From the NCBI GenBank assembly GCA_951799405.1, contig OX637339.1, positions 20,607,808 through 20,671,807 on the forward strand: a DNA stretch of 64,000 bases, read 5' to 3'. The first letter of the stretch is position 1; the number at the start of each line of letters is the position of its first letter. Shown one piece after another: positions 35,801-45,510 of the stretch. The translations under genes and the position numbers were made by a program. Below the pieces are notes generated by a model. The model ran no database searches. It was not told the origin of the DNA and saw nothing but the letters and a program-made list of their open reading frames with translations. This stretch comes from Agapetus fuscipes (Eukaryota > Arthropoda > Insecta > Trichoptera > Glossosomatidae).

Positions 35801-38800
35801 ACATTCCCATAGAAATCCAGACGTAATCCAATCTTTACCATATACTCAACACATATTCAATATTAATACTAATAATAAACCATTTTAACTTACCTTATTG
35901 TCTACTTTGTCCAATTTTTGACACAAAAACCACCTCTCTTCAGAAAAGTCCTCAGTCCAGTGAACATTAAAACATATTGGTCATTTTAAAACCTTTATAT
36001 GACTCTTTGGTCATGTAAATGTTTTCTCTGTACTCTTATACAACGTTTTGGGATTTCTGTAACCTTTATACTATCTTTACTCAACTATTTGTTGTTATCA
36101 TAAAACCTTTATTTAACCATTATACGACCAATAGGTCGTATAATTTGCGCCACTTTCGCATTTTATAAACGTTTTCGTAACGTTTATATGACCAATCTTA
36201 TCGGACCAGAAGTTGCAGTACAAAGTTTTCTCAACTTTTATACGACCTTTTTTTGCTAGTTGGGACAGGCACTGTAATACACACGACACAGGAGGTGCAT
36301 GCTCCAAGTCCCATGGACGGCTAAACGTACCAATGAGTTCATTCATTGGGAACACGGCCTATCAATGTTTCTACTCGTCATGTATGCTTGCCTGGAAGGG
36401 CAGGATGCTGGCCTTGTCCTTGTCCCAGGCCACGGCCTCGCAGTCCAGCACGCAGCTGGTGACCTTGGGGCCCAGTGTGTGGGCCAGCCTGCCCAGGATG
36501 TCGGGGTACTTGCTGGTGTTGTTCTCCTGGTTGCGGCTGTAGATGGAGGCTGCAGCCAGATCAGGCAGCAGCTGCCCCGCCACGCTCTGTGCGGGCACGT
36601 GGATCTGGGCGCGCTCTCCATCGTACTTCCACTCACACGTGAACTGGACGTTCTCAAACCTGGAATAGAAAAAGCCTGCAGCTTCAGCATTTTATTTCCG
36701 CCACATCTTACAACCACTGGACTACTGACTGATCCATAATCCCGGGGGTCAGCCTGCAGTGCTGTCTATAGTATGACATGTGCTCACCTCTGCAGCACCT
36801 CGGACACCCCCTTGGTGGGGTGTGCCAGCATGGGCTTGAGGGGGATCCCGGGGGTCAGCCTGCAGTGCTGGGGCAGGGCAGGGATGCCGTGCTGAAGCAG
36901 CACCGGCACCATGAGGTCGTAGTTGGGGCACTCACAGTAGCTGGTCTTCAGCAGGAGGGCCTGCTCCTCCACCAGAGCCTTGAGTCTCTCGGGGGAGAGG
37001 CTGGTCGGCTGGGAGGGGGAGGTGAGGCAGCAGGCCTGAGCCAGAGCCTGAAGCACAGACTGCTCTGCCAGGCCAATGCGCAGCTTGCCCTGCAGGGACC
37101 TGAAACATGAACAAACATATCACAACACAGAGCCTGAAGCACAGACTGCTCTACATATCTGGCCTCGGAGAGCTTGCAGGCCACCATCATGGCCTGGATC
37201 TTGTCTATCTTCTCCCTCTAACTTACCTGATAAGGTATCTGGCCTCAGAGAGCTTGCAGGCTACCATCATGGCCTGGATCTTGTCCGTCTTCTTCCCCAT
37301 GGATGCTTGCCCAGTCATCTGAGCTATCTCCTTGAGCTTTTCAAACACCTGGAATGATAAAATAAGAATTTGTATCCATTCAACATTGAAAGTTCAGCTT
37401 TGACTAACTCTGAAACTGTGGCTGTGCCTTTAACTTATTTTGAAAATTAATTCAGGTTAGTTCTGGACAACTCTCTCAACATCTTTGAAAGGGAAATATT
37501 TTTTTAATGCCATTTAATAATTTACTCAACACAAAACATCTCACGGTATCATGCCATACATTTCTACAGCCCATTGTGTAATGGACATTACAAATATTAT
37601 TTACTATATATTTAATGGTCATCAAAAAAGTATTGTACGCCACTGCACATAATTAGCCATCGACCATCGTAACACTCGTGCTGTCTATTGTGCCGTTACG
37701 ATGCTGTTACGATGGCCCTCATTGGCAGTGGCATATTCACTATTGCTGCATTATCCATTCAATAAAGAATGGGAACATGTTGGAGCAACATGTTCCCATT
37801 CTTTATTCTGAATATTATCATTGAATAAAGAATGGGAACATGTTGGAGCAACATGTGGTTGTGAATTGTTGGAGATGTTTGTCCCAGACTGAAGCATTGA
37901 CTCATTTCATGTTCCGATATGTCCTTATGTACTTAATGTAAACGAAAAGTCGGTCCTGCATCCTGTGACTCGAAGTAAAGTAAAATCTCTTAAATAAGTC
38001 TAAAATAGACATTTTCAAGTGCAATTTAATAAAATTTAGAAATCTAACAATAGAGCCCCTCTCAGTGTGCTGCGTGTGTGCCCTGTTCCTAGAGAAATCT
38101 ATTGTTCACAAAAAAAATGTAGTCCTTGAGTGCAGTTGTTACAGGGCCAGGAGTAGAGTAGGGGAGACCTGTCTGATGGTGAGAGCCGCTGGCTGGAACA
38201 TGGTCCTCTGGTTAGAGCGCGCCTGCTCCGCCACGGTGCCCAGGTCTCCACAGGCCTGGCACTCCGCCCTGATCTGCTGCACAGAGCGCCCAGTAGCCTG
38301 CGCCACCGCCTTCATCAGCGTGGTCTCTGCAATGCCTGCACAACAAACAACACATCAGCGTGGTCTCTGCAATGCCTGCACAACAAACAACTCATCAGCG
38401 TGGTCTCTGCAATGCCTGCATAACAAACAACTCATCAGCGTGGTCTCTGCAATGCCTGCACAACAAACAACTCATCAGCGTGGTCTCTGCAATGCCTGCA
38501 CAACAAACAACTCATCAGCGTGGTCTCTGCAATGCCTGCACAACAAACAACACATCAGGGTATTGAGTAAATAAAAAATGACTGAAATATATCACCGTAC
38601 TCCTAGACAGTGATTTGGCTTTCATGCATTTTACAATTAATTCAAACGAGGTGAGTTTACACAATGTTTATGCTGGGGCACTGAAGAGAGCTAAGCAAGG
38701 CGGCACTCACCCAGCTCCACACTCTCGTAGGCAGGCGCCAGCTTGTTGAGGCACAGGTACACGCTGGGCAGCAGGTCATCAGGTGTCAGCACGATGACCG

Positions 38801-40556
38801 ACCTGAAGAAGTTGCTCAGGATGTCTACGATCTTCAGCCGCGCAGAGATGGCCTCGATCTCCTCCATGGTCCTGGCCAGAGCCAAGTACGGCACCTTCTC
38901 TCCGCGCTGCCAGAAGGCGTCCTCTATGGGGTTATACTTAGCCTTGGCAGGGTTGTACAAGGCTCCACTCTTCTCAGAAGCTTCTCCCTCCTTGCCTTCA
39001 GTCTTCTTGGAGCTGAAGAAGCTCTTAAAGCCCGACACTTTCTTTTCTTTATGTTCTTCTTTGCTACTCTTCCCTTTACTTTCAACTTTCTGTTTAGTAT
39101 TCTCTTTGCTGCCATTGAGGCTCTTTGTTTCACCTTTGGCCGCCTTCCCTTCACTTTCATTTTCTATCTTTTCACTCTCCTCACTGGAATCTTCGCTGCT
39201 ACTTTGTATGGCTTTTTTCTTTCCATTAGTTTTACTTCTCTTAACAGATATTTCTTCATCTGAGGACTCCTTCTCACTGGTTTTCAGCACATGCTCTACA
39301 GATGGAGAGCCTACACTCTCACTATCTTTGGCTTTGATTGCAGTTATAGCTGCCTTGTTAGCTGTGGCTGACCTGGTAGTTTTGGGTGATTCCTTTTTCT
39401 TCTTAGTTTGTTTCCCTTGCTTCTCCGTCTTTTTGTTCTCTTTGGGTCTGTTCTGTGATGTTTTCCCTGTGTCCTTTTCCTCCCCAGTCCCTTCACATTT
39501 GACTGCGGTCTCCTCCTTGATCCCCTCCCTGGCCGTTGCCTTGTCTATACTTTGTGAGAGGCGTTTACTGGGAGGGGAGTTGGACTCACTGTCACTGTCG
39601 ATCCGCAGCCTCTTGGACTTTTTCTAAAAGGAGAAGAATGTGCATCAGTTAATTAACTTGAATAATTATTCACAGTAATAATTATGTGACAGGTAAGGCA
39701 AGGAGGTGATGTTGCATTCCTGCAACGTTGGATTATTGAAAATAGCTTTCCTGTAATGTATTGCATGGAGATGAGATGTGAGCATCATTTATACAGAGCT
39801 GCAGTATACTTGGGGCAATACGTATGTATAAAACACACACAAAGTTAACAATATTAAACTAATGTAGGCTGCCCTGCAGTACACATCAGGGTCTGTACAA
39901 TGTCGTCTTAAGATCTAAAAATAAATACATTACGATTCCTGCAGGACTCCCAAGTACATCGGATATCAATGTGTTGGATTATAGAGGGGCAGCTGCTCCA
40001 CATACAGCCCACCAGTGGTGTGGAGGGTGGGACCTCACTTGCTCCCCTTACATAAGGTCCTGCCACTGCAGAACAAGCTTTGTGAGGTAATGGAGCCTTC
40101 AACACAAATGTTCTAGATCTGAAATTTCCTTGACATGCAAACGTCACCCTTCTATGTAACTAGGGTTCTTAGCAAACACCAAACATAGTAAGACCCTTTT
40201 AGGACAAAACACATTTACTTTATTCCTGGATTACCAGACAAGTCGTGTGAAAGCTTTCGTACATCCCCATACGCTCCTAGGCTTCTGACAAGGTACCAGA
40301 GAGAAAAGACCACAGACAAACCCGGCAGATGCCTTATGCCTGACAGGGGCCTTAGCCTTTATCCTAATAGTCCGGCTGTGTGGCTTCACACGGGTCGTGC
40401 ATGGACTTGATGCCGACCACTGCGCAGACTCACATTCTGTATGGGGAACTGGCTGTCCTCTCTCTCTAGCTTCACATCTTTGTTGGGAGTGCTGGGGAGC
40501 TCAGACCTCGGGGGGGCGGAGCGGGAGAAGAAAGAGGTGATACTCTTCTGGGCCAT
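29722..40556 (-). CDS. LIG1: DNA ligase 1 (ATP-dependent), 11 coding exons
   Basis: LIG1 seals nicks, joining Okazaki fragments in nuclear replication and completing long-patch and other excision repair. The join, minus strand, is 40434..40556, 38711..39623, 38169..38335, 37227..37348, 36788..37099, 36392..36659, 34750..34912, 33381..33544, 31465..31706, 30730..30876, 29722..29857: 2,757 bases, 918 aa against 919 in human. Residues 3-10 (QKSITSFF) form the PCNA-binding PIP box. Residues ~42-255 are Lys/Glu/Ser-rich and disordered. The DNA-binding domain starts near 258 (YNPIEDAFW). Motif I is [10 protein letters not shown] with Lys557 as the adenylated residue. Motif III is [11 protein letters not shown], IIIa [31 protein letters not shown] and VI ISLRFPRF. 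All phases agree. Intron 6 has a GC donor. An insertion follows motif I. Confidence 0.96.
30189..30543 (+). other. Possible solo LTR in LIG1 intron 10
   Basis: A GC-richer segment starts TGTGGCGGGAACATTC and ends near TTTTCAGAACA. It is followed by 'tttgtgagtaacgggaagtg', which looks like sequence after an LTR. An AATAAA lies near its 3' end. No clear target duplication is visible, so this is tentative. Confidence 0.3.
30730..30876 (-). CDS. LIG1: LIG1 exon 10 (OB-fold)
   Basis: The acceptor ATTGCAG|GTATGA and donor CCCAAG|GTCAGC enclose [19 protein letters not shown] and [12 protein letters not shown], reaching motif VI. Confidence 0.95.
31465..31706 (-). CDS. LIG1: LIG1 exon 9 (motif V, OB-fold)
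   Basis: The acceptor TTGCCAG|CTGAAG and donor TACTACAG|GTAGCA enclose [36 protein letters not shown] and [11 protein letters not shown]. Confidence 0.95.
32272..32526 (+). pseudogene. hAT transposase C-terminal (hATC, ZBED/SCAND3-like) remnant
   Basis: The frame reads [13 protein letters not shown], a stop, then [40 protein letters not shown] and [11 protein letters not shown] before a stop. The [10 protein letters not shown]...LK.K.R.RL pattern is the hATC dimerisation region found in ZBED5/SCAND3-type proteins. The catalytic core is missing and one stop interrupts the frame. Confidence 0.82.
32547..32722. repeat. 176-bp palindrome with hammerhead-like segment
   Basis: Arms 32547..32625 and 32645..32722 are almost perfect complements ('gctggagtgatgttttccgg', 'tctgttgccgtggtctgtgg', 'ggacgtttcgcccatttcta'). 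Reading the minus strand, 'gcccatcgtagaaatgggc' forms a hairpin followed by GAAACGTC. A related single arm is at 29285..29345. Confidence 0.8.
33160..33340 (-). mobile_element. SINE family S1, copy 2
   Basis: On the minus strand the head has 'gtagccaagtggtaacgctt' and B box 'gagttcaaatcccgg'. The body 'tattttcaagtatgctcttt', 'gctgggttgaaaaattcata' and 'aaaccttta' and the tail 'gaccggttt' match the 19797 copy. It ends 40 bases from LIG1 exon 8. Confidence 0.72.
33381..33544 (-). CDS. LIG1: LIG1 exon 8 (motif IV)
   Basis: The acceptor CTACCAG|GAGAGT and donor CTCAAG|GTACAC enclose [41 protein letters not shown], the end of the adenylation domain. Confidence 0.94.
34170..34736. repeat. TGTGCAG(TA/TG) minisatellite split by an insertion
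   Basis: Two blocks, 34190..34348 and 34494..34736, are made of degenerate 'gtgcagtatgtgcagtgtgt' units. Between them (34349..34493) lies an (AAT)n + 'tttatatagcgcc' repeat copy. All are in LIG1 intron 7, next to the exon 7 donor. Confidence 0.85.
34750..34912 (-). CDS. LIG1: LIG1 exon 7
   Basis: The acceptor GCCGTAG|ATCTTG and donor GTGCCAG|GTCAGC enclose [17 protein letters not shown] and [20 protein letters not shown], covering motif IIIa. Confidence 0.93.
35247..36268. mobile_element. Fold-back-like element packed with TCGTATAA motifs
   Basis: Imperfect terminal repeats 'cccaacaagcaaactagtca' and the complement of 'ttttttgctagttggg' bound about 1 kb within LIG1 intron 6. Inside, variants of 'gtcgtataa' and 'ttatacgac' recur dozens of times in both orientations. 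No coding frame is seen. Confidence 0.6.
36392..36659 (-). CDS. LIG1: LIG1 exon 6 (catalytic lysine)
   Basis: The exon encodes [20 protein letters not shown] with the active-site Lys557, then [15 protein letters not shown] and [14 protein letters not shown]. Between AQIH and YSRNQE there are 19 residues where human LIG1 has 9. The donor is CTTCCAG|GCAAGC, a GC-type splice site. Confidence 0.93.
36738..36770 (-). repeat. Exon 5 fragment copied into LIG1 intron 5
   Basis: 'cccgggggtcagcctgcagt' plus 'gctg' matches exon 5 at about 36847..36871 exactly, but lies outside the exon, just beyond its donor. Confidence 0.75.
36788..37099 (-). CDS. LIG1: LIG1 exon 5
   Basis: The acceptor TTTCAG|GTCCCT and donor GCAGAG|GTGAGC enclose [34 protein letters not shown] and [17 protein letters not shown], the end of the DNA-binding domain and the lead into the adenylation domain. 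Confidence 0.94.
37125..37225 (-). repeat. Partial exon 4 + exon 5 duplication in LIG1 intron 4
   Basis: A copy of the exon 4 segment ([16 protein letters not shown], with changes) is joined directly to a piece of exon 5 (VEQSVLQAL). The exon 4 end, intron and exon 5 start are absent between the pieces. No normal splice signals bracket it. Confidence 0.78.
37227..37348 (-). CDS. LIG1: LIG1 exon 4
   Basis: The acceptor ATTCCAG|GTGTTT and donor ATCAG|GTAAGT enclose [20 protein letters not shown] and [20 protein letters not shown]-binding domain helices. A partial copy lies just downstream in intron 4. Confidence 0.93.
37355..38168. other. LIG1 intron 3 with short palindromes
   Basis: The intron contains 'aataaagaatgggaacatgt' hairpins (about 37760..37805, half repeated at 37823..37856) and an inverted pair 'accatcgtaacac'/'tgttacgatgg' (37663..37725) flanked by 'gccactgc'/'gcagtggc'. 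No coding content is seen. Confidence 0.65.
38169..38335 (-). CDS. LIG1: LIG1 exon 3
   Basis: The acceptor GTGCAG|GCATTG and donor AGACAG|GTCTCC enclose the DNA-binding domain segment [19 protein letters not shown], closely like human LIG1. Its 5' boundary is repeated five more times upstream in intron 2. Confidence 0.93.
38336..38565 (-). repeat. 40-bp tandem duplication of the LIG1 exon 3 acceptor boundary
   Basis: Units of about 24 exon bases, the acceptor AG and 14 intron bases recur every 40 bases, giving potential acceptors at 38336, 38376, 38416, 38456, 38496 and 38536. Confidence 0.92.
38711..39623 (-). CDS. LIG1: LIG1 exon 2 (disordered region, start of DNA-binding domain)
   Basis: The acceptor CTTTTAG|AAAAAG and donor GAGCTGG|GTGAGT bound 913 bp. 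The protein is rich in Lys, Glu and Ser (for example [32 protein letters not shown]), then becomes ordered at [16 protein letters not shown] and [20 protein letters not shown]. Confidence 0.93.
40190..40350. repeat. 'CTATGGAT' repeat, copy 5
   Basis: It has 'ggattaccagacaagtcgtg', 'gaaagctttcgtacatcccc' and 'agacaaacccgg', close to the copy at 232, and is in LIG1 intron 1. Confidence 0.5.
40434..40556 (-). CDS. LIG1: LIG1 exon 1 (PIP box)
   Basis: ATG at 40554..40556, 41 codons, donor CAGAAT|GTGAGT. The peptide begins [13 protein letters not shown], where QKSITSFF is a PIP box like the start of vertebrate LIG1. An open frame continues upstream without another convincing start and probably belongs to the 5' UTR. 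Confidence 0.9.
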
Positions 40557-40939
40557 GGCCACCTGTAGGACACAGGGGAGGCGGGGAGGGGCAGCAGGGC
40601 GGGGAACCTGCAACACACACACACATACAACCATTGCATCACTATCATTATTATATCCTTCAAGCGTACTTGATTACTTATGTTTATTGAAATCCATTCA
40701 TCCTCAATCGTCGAGCAGAGACGGTGCTCCCTGAAAAAGTTGGCTTCGTCGCCAAGGAAACAAACCAGAATAATGTGAGTTCTGCCATAGAGGTTTGTCC
40801 ATAGAGTAATAATAATGTATAGAGAGCGCCTATCCAAGTGCGAACTGTAAGCAAAAATTTGAACAAGGGTGAACTGCTCCCATTGGTTCACACCCGAGCT
40901 TCACCGCCTTCTCCCTACCTCACCGCCGCACATCGCTCT

Positions 40940-41822
40940 GCTAGGCATGTGCTGTACAAAGTGCGTATCGATATTCGTGATATCGATATCGCTTCTGCAT
41001 GTTGTTCATCTTACTAAAATTTAATGAAAATGATTACAATTTTTCTAAATTGTACAATTACATGAAATTCTGCCCCATTAGTATTTTCAAAAAGCGGAAA
41101 TTTACAATACTGTTTGAGCTCAATGACTGAACTTTTCTATCTTCGACGTTTTTTTTTAAAGTAAAACATTAATCTCGACGTATCATTGGCATATCCCTAA
41201 ATGTACGGGAAAACGAAGAAAAAGCTGGTGTTTTTTGTACAACTTTTATATTTCGCTAGTAAATCAACTCTTGTATTTTATTGCTTAGTATTATAAATAT
41301 AACATATTATGTCTCGTGATCTATTGAAATCTTTAATAAAATACAAAGATATAACTATGATACAGTGGAGACTTTTATTGCATGCATTAGAACCAATTGA
41401 CGTGAAATACTAGTAATTCGTTTTTTTTCGATACTAATCTTGGATTTTAAAGTATCGATAACATATTTTGTTGTGCGCCCATCACTACGGCTGCATATAT
41501 CTTTAATGAAGTAGCTATATGTCATCTGCTTACACTCGGCTCTGAGGAATCTGTCGCACACTAGCGCTCTATAGAAATATTATTACTCTATGGGTTTGTC
41601 TAATACCCGAAAACTGAAAAAAATATATTTTAATATGTAAATATGTCAAACAACTCTTAGCTCCAGATTAAACTTGAATGCAAATAGCTGATTTATGCAT
41701 GAGTGACAATCAAATACAAATCAAAACAAGAATATGAGAGTGAAAGTACAAAGGAGTACAACGAGGGCTCTTGAGGTGTGATTCACACACAAACAGCGCT
41801 CACCAAATAAATAATTGTAATA
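40940..41822. other. Region upstream of LIG1
   Basis: This AT-rich interval has no recognised gene. It includes a 'ctatcgatatc'-type cluster (40970..40990) also seen at 49980..50600. Confidence 0.5.
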
Positions 41823-42214
41823 TTAACCCTTTCAGACCGTGGGTATGTTTAAACATACACAGATTTCAAAATTTTATCATGGTAGGTACAAAACTCATAG
41901 AGGCGTGGAATTTTTTTTATTTGCTAGCTGGTATTCTTGCTTACAGCATTATATTTGTTCTATATGTTTCTTGCTTGCATTTTAACCGCCATAACGTCTG
42001 TCAACTGTCAAGCCGGCTTGCGTTTCAACTCTGACAATTTTTCCCCTCAAAATCGTCAATTTTCAAGGTAAATTGAAAAAAAAAAAATCTATAATTTTAA
42101 CACTAAAAAAAAAAAAAAAGATTGGAATTTTTTTTAAAAAATATAAATAAAGAAATCCACACTAAAAAAATTTTTTTTTTTATCTAGAAATATGGTCAGG
42201 TCTGAAAGGGTTAA
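41823..42214. mobile_element. piggyBac-like MITE (TTAA ends)
   Basis: The ends TTAACCCTTTCAGACC and GGTCTGAAAGGGTTAA are perfect 16-bp inverted repeats that start and end in TTAA, as expected for piggyBac-type elements whose target duplication is TTAA. The 392-bp interior is AT-rich and non-coding. Confidence 0.75.
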
Positions 42215-42690
42215 TATATTCGTAATATTAACGAGATGGTTCAGACCAGAGGCGGTTTCTATTAACGTGCATCCGTGCAGTGAGCTGCCTAGATTTTGTA
42301 ATAATTTTAGCAAAAAAATGTATACACTTTTAATAAAAATATATCGTGTGGAAGATGTGTTAAAAGATCGCTGAAGTAAAAAATCACATATAATTATACG
42401 AAGCGCCTGATAAGCGCAAAGGACCGCTGTCATACATAATATTATAGTATAATTATTATACTTCTCGGGGCATATCGCTCAATGCACAGAGACCTTGAAA
42501 AACTTCCATACATATTATGAAAAGCTGTCGAATCCGTGGCTGTGAGAGAGATAGCAGATCAATCATAGCTTCTGTAACGCGGTAGACAAAGATGGCAAAC
42601 GCCTTGCTACGTGCAACACCCAAATATTATGAAATAGTCGACGTGTGTTGACATTATATGAACAATGAACAATGAAACCATCATAAGTTA

Positions 42691-42835
42691 GACCCTCCGC
42701 ACACTAGACGACAGGCGACAGCGACTTGTCGGCGCGAATCGGCGATCGGCGCGACTCGGCGACAAGTGTGCGGAGCTTTGAACAAAATATATTAAAACTG
42801 TCGGCCGCAGCCTGTCGTCTAGTGTGCGGAGGGTC
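42691..42835. mobile_element. 145-bp MITE with TTA target duplication
   Basis: It starts GACCCTCCGCACACTAGACG and ends with the exact complement. The perfect inverted repeats are about 26 bases. TTA flanks both sides (42688..42690, 42836..42838), suggesting a Harbinger-type MITE, although its ends differ from the 13351 element. Confidence 0.85.
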
Positions 42836-43689
42836 TTACTCTCCTTAGCATTTTAAAGAAAACATTGGTTATTACAATGTTGATTATAAATAATAATTGC
42901 CAAACTGGACTCTGGATGATTCACATCCGTTCAGTTGTTAGTTGACGTAGAGATATACAGTCATCGGTTGGCCTTTGATTTTGCGGGAATATTTTTTACA
43001 TTCTTTTAAAAATCATCGTAAATTCATTACAAGATTGTTGTTAATTAATTTTCTGACTGAATTTCAATAATAAAGCAGACGTGGACTTAATAAAAAAAAA
43101 TTGTTGTTCTTTCAAACAAAAATTGTTTAACAATGTAAAGCTAAATCTAAAACAGTGAATAGGGTATTTAAGCATCATGGCTGTGTGGTTGTGAATGGTT
43201 TTTTTCTTTCCGTGTCGTATAATTTGTGGTGAAAAATCGTGGAGCGAAGATGTGTCATGGATCTGGCTCACCTTACTGTGGAAGTTAAACATCATGCACT
43301 TTCGTAAACTCACATTGAGCATGTAATGCCTTTAAATTGATTAGGCCAAACAGATCTTCCACAATAGCTTGATGTTGGTTATAGAGAATCAATCACAAAT
43401 TTCAATGATAAAGTGCATGAGAACAGATTAATTATACCTATCTGGAACAATTTATTTTGTTAAATTTTGTGCTGTTGTGCGGATGGATTTCCATTTTAAA
43501 TAACTGTAAGTACGCGCTTAAATACATATATTCGTTATGCAAAATAACGGGTGTAGGTATGTACTCGTGTATAGCTTAATAAAACATTATATATGTACGT
43601 ATTTCTTACAATTTCCATTCAAATCAAATTGGAAAATAAAAGAAAAACTATAATTGCAGAAATTATGAACTGCCAAAAGTTTTATTGAC
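42836..43689. other. AT-rich subtelomeric stretch
   Basis: No gene or clear repeat boundary was recognised here. Confidence 0.5.
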
Positions 43690-44010
43690 GAGCCGCCTCT
43701 GGTTCAGACATCTAGAAAGAATGGACAATGAACGGCTGACAAAAAGAGTGCACAAAGGAATGCTAAAAGTAAGTGTGGAAGAAAACAGAGGAAAGAATGG
43801 ATTGATCAAATAGGAGAAATTGCAAATGATTGAAACATGTGACACAAATGAAAGAAAAGAGAAGAGCAGGCACAAGGAGAGGGATGAATGTCGGGGAGAT
43901 GAAAGAAGTGTCGAGGCACAGAGCAAAGTGGAGACACATCTGCGGGGTACTGACCACCCCTAGTGGAATGGCAGTTGGGTACAAGTACAAGGTTGAGAAT
44001 GAACTGGGCA
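43690..44010 (+). pseudogene. Decayed non-LTR retrotransposon RT C-terminus
   Basis: It matches the 16690 relic: LERMDNERLTKRVHKG, a GKNGLIK-like segment and MNVGEMKEVSRHRAKWR, broken by frame changes. Confidence 0.58.
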
Positions 44011-45510
44011 CAAATATTTTTCCTGGGAACACTTGTACATGGGGTCCACCAAATGTTAGTCTTTAGGGACCCACAACAAAATATGTGATTGGTTTTCCCC
44101 TAGCAACCCTGCCGTGTGACGTCACAATTTTGTCGACGTCGATTAACGTGTGGACCTCACTGAATCAATAAGCAAGGACAGGAAGGGAGCTGGTCTTCAC
44201 CTCACCTGTGGGGCTAGAAGTATTCTTCGTAAATTGACATGAAGAAGTCTGAACATGAATTCTGCAGCAAGAGAGAACAAGAAGTGTGCAGTGAAGGCAA
44301 GAAGCTGAGAACAGGATCTGGAAGTGTAAGCGATCTTCAGACAGAACAACTAATTCACAATATACAGCGCGCGAGCAAACGGCAGCTGTCACTTTACAAA
44401 ATATTGCGCCAAAACATTCAACGCTGTCTTCTTCTTTTTGGTAGCAGTGATTTTACCGATGGGAGTTAGCGCCAGTGCCAATGATATTTTTAAACTAAAT
44501 GGGCAATTTACACAGGGTAAGTAGCTCTGCCCTGCTAATTGCAAACGCAGTAATCGACATTTTGAGATGTTCACTTTTTTGCAAAAATGACATCTCCTGG
44601 GCTTAATACATACATAAAAAAAATATTTCCATGTTTGTTCATATTAGAACTATGTGTTTTATTTAAGAAAAAACGCAGTAGGTACTAACACACAGGCTCT
44701 GCAGTAGAGTGGAGTGAAATGACTTTTTTCGTTTTATCGAACACAAATAGCGTAGAAAAGGTGCCTTTTAGGATCAAATTTACTTATTCAAAAATAAACT
44801 TAAGTAAAAATGAGAGGATCTACCCGCACAACGCCATCGAATGTTATGTAACAAAGTAATTTTAAGCTCATGTTTGACGCTGTTGAAAAATATTTAAAAA
44901 ATATTTTTTGCCATTAATATTTGCTTAATTCATTATTTCTGAAACGTTCAGTTCTTCAGATGACTGTACAATCGCATATAAGGAAGAAATTTCTGAAAAA
45001 AAAAAGTTCATTTTTTGACCTCCCTACAGTATTGAAGAAACGTTACAGGTATGGAGTGTCAAACAGGGCAATAACTGCAATTGCATAATATGTTTCGTTT
45101 GATATTAAGGCTGATGCCCCTATATTTAATAAGACACACAAGACAAAGGGAGAAAACTTTGTAAGGAAAGTCATACATTGATGGAAGAGGTTTTTCATAA
45201 ATATCAGCATTGTACTGGAATGTAAGAAAGAAACATTAAATATTCCTGAAAAAAAGGTAAATGCTACAAAAAAATAGATTTTAAGAGCACTTTATGCTAA
45301 TTAAAGAGACGGGGTCTATTTACGGGGGATACCTAGTACCTATGATGGGCTCAGCGAAACATTTTTCAGATGAAATATTTCTCAACGTACCCTGATGGCA
45401 ATCGATTGTGATGGACCAAATGTTAACACCGGAAAGAATGGTGAAATCATCAGACTGCTTAAAAAAGACTTAAAGAGCACTGCAATCGATAATTTGTAAA
45501 CAACAACATA

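Noticed and set aside
38190..38230. tRNA-like 'ctggttagagcgcgc' string
   Set aside because: It is coding sequence of LIG1 exon 3.
38743..39627. Plus-strand 294-aa hydrophobic frame resembling a membrane protein
   Set aside because: It is the antisense of the Lys/Glu-rich LIG1 exon 2; the sense frame has splice sites and conserved domain sequence.
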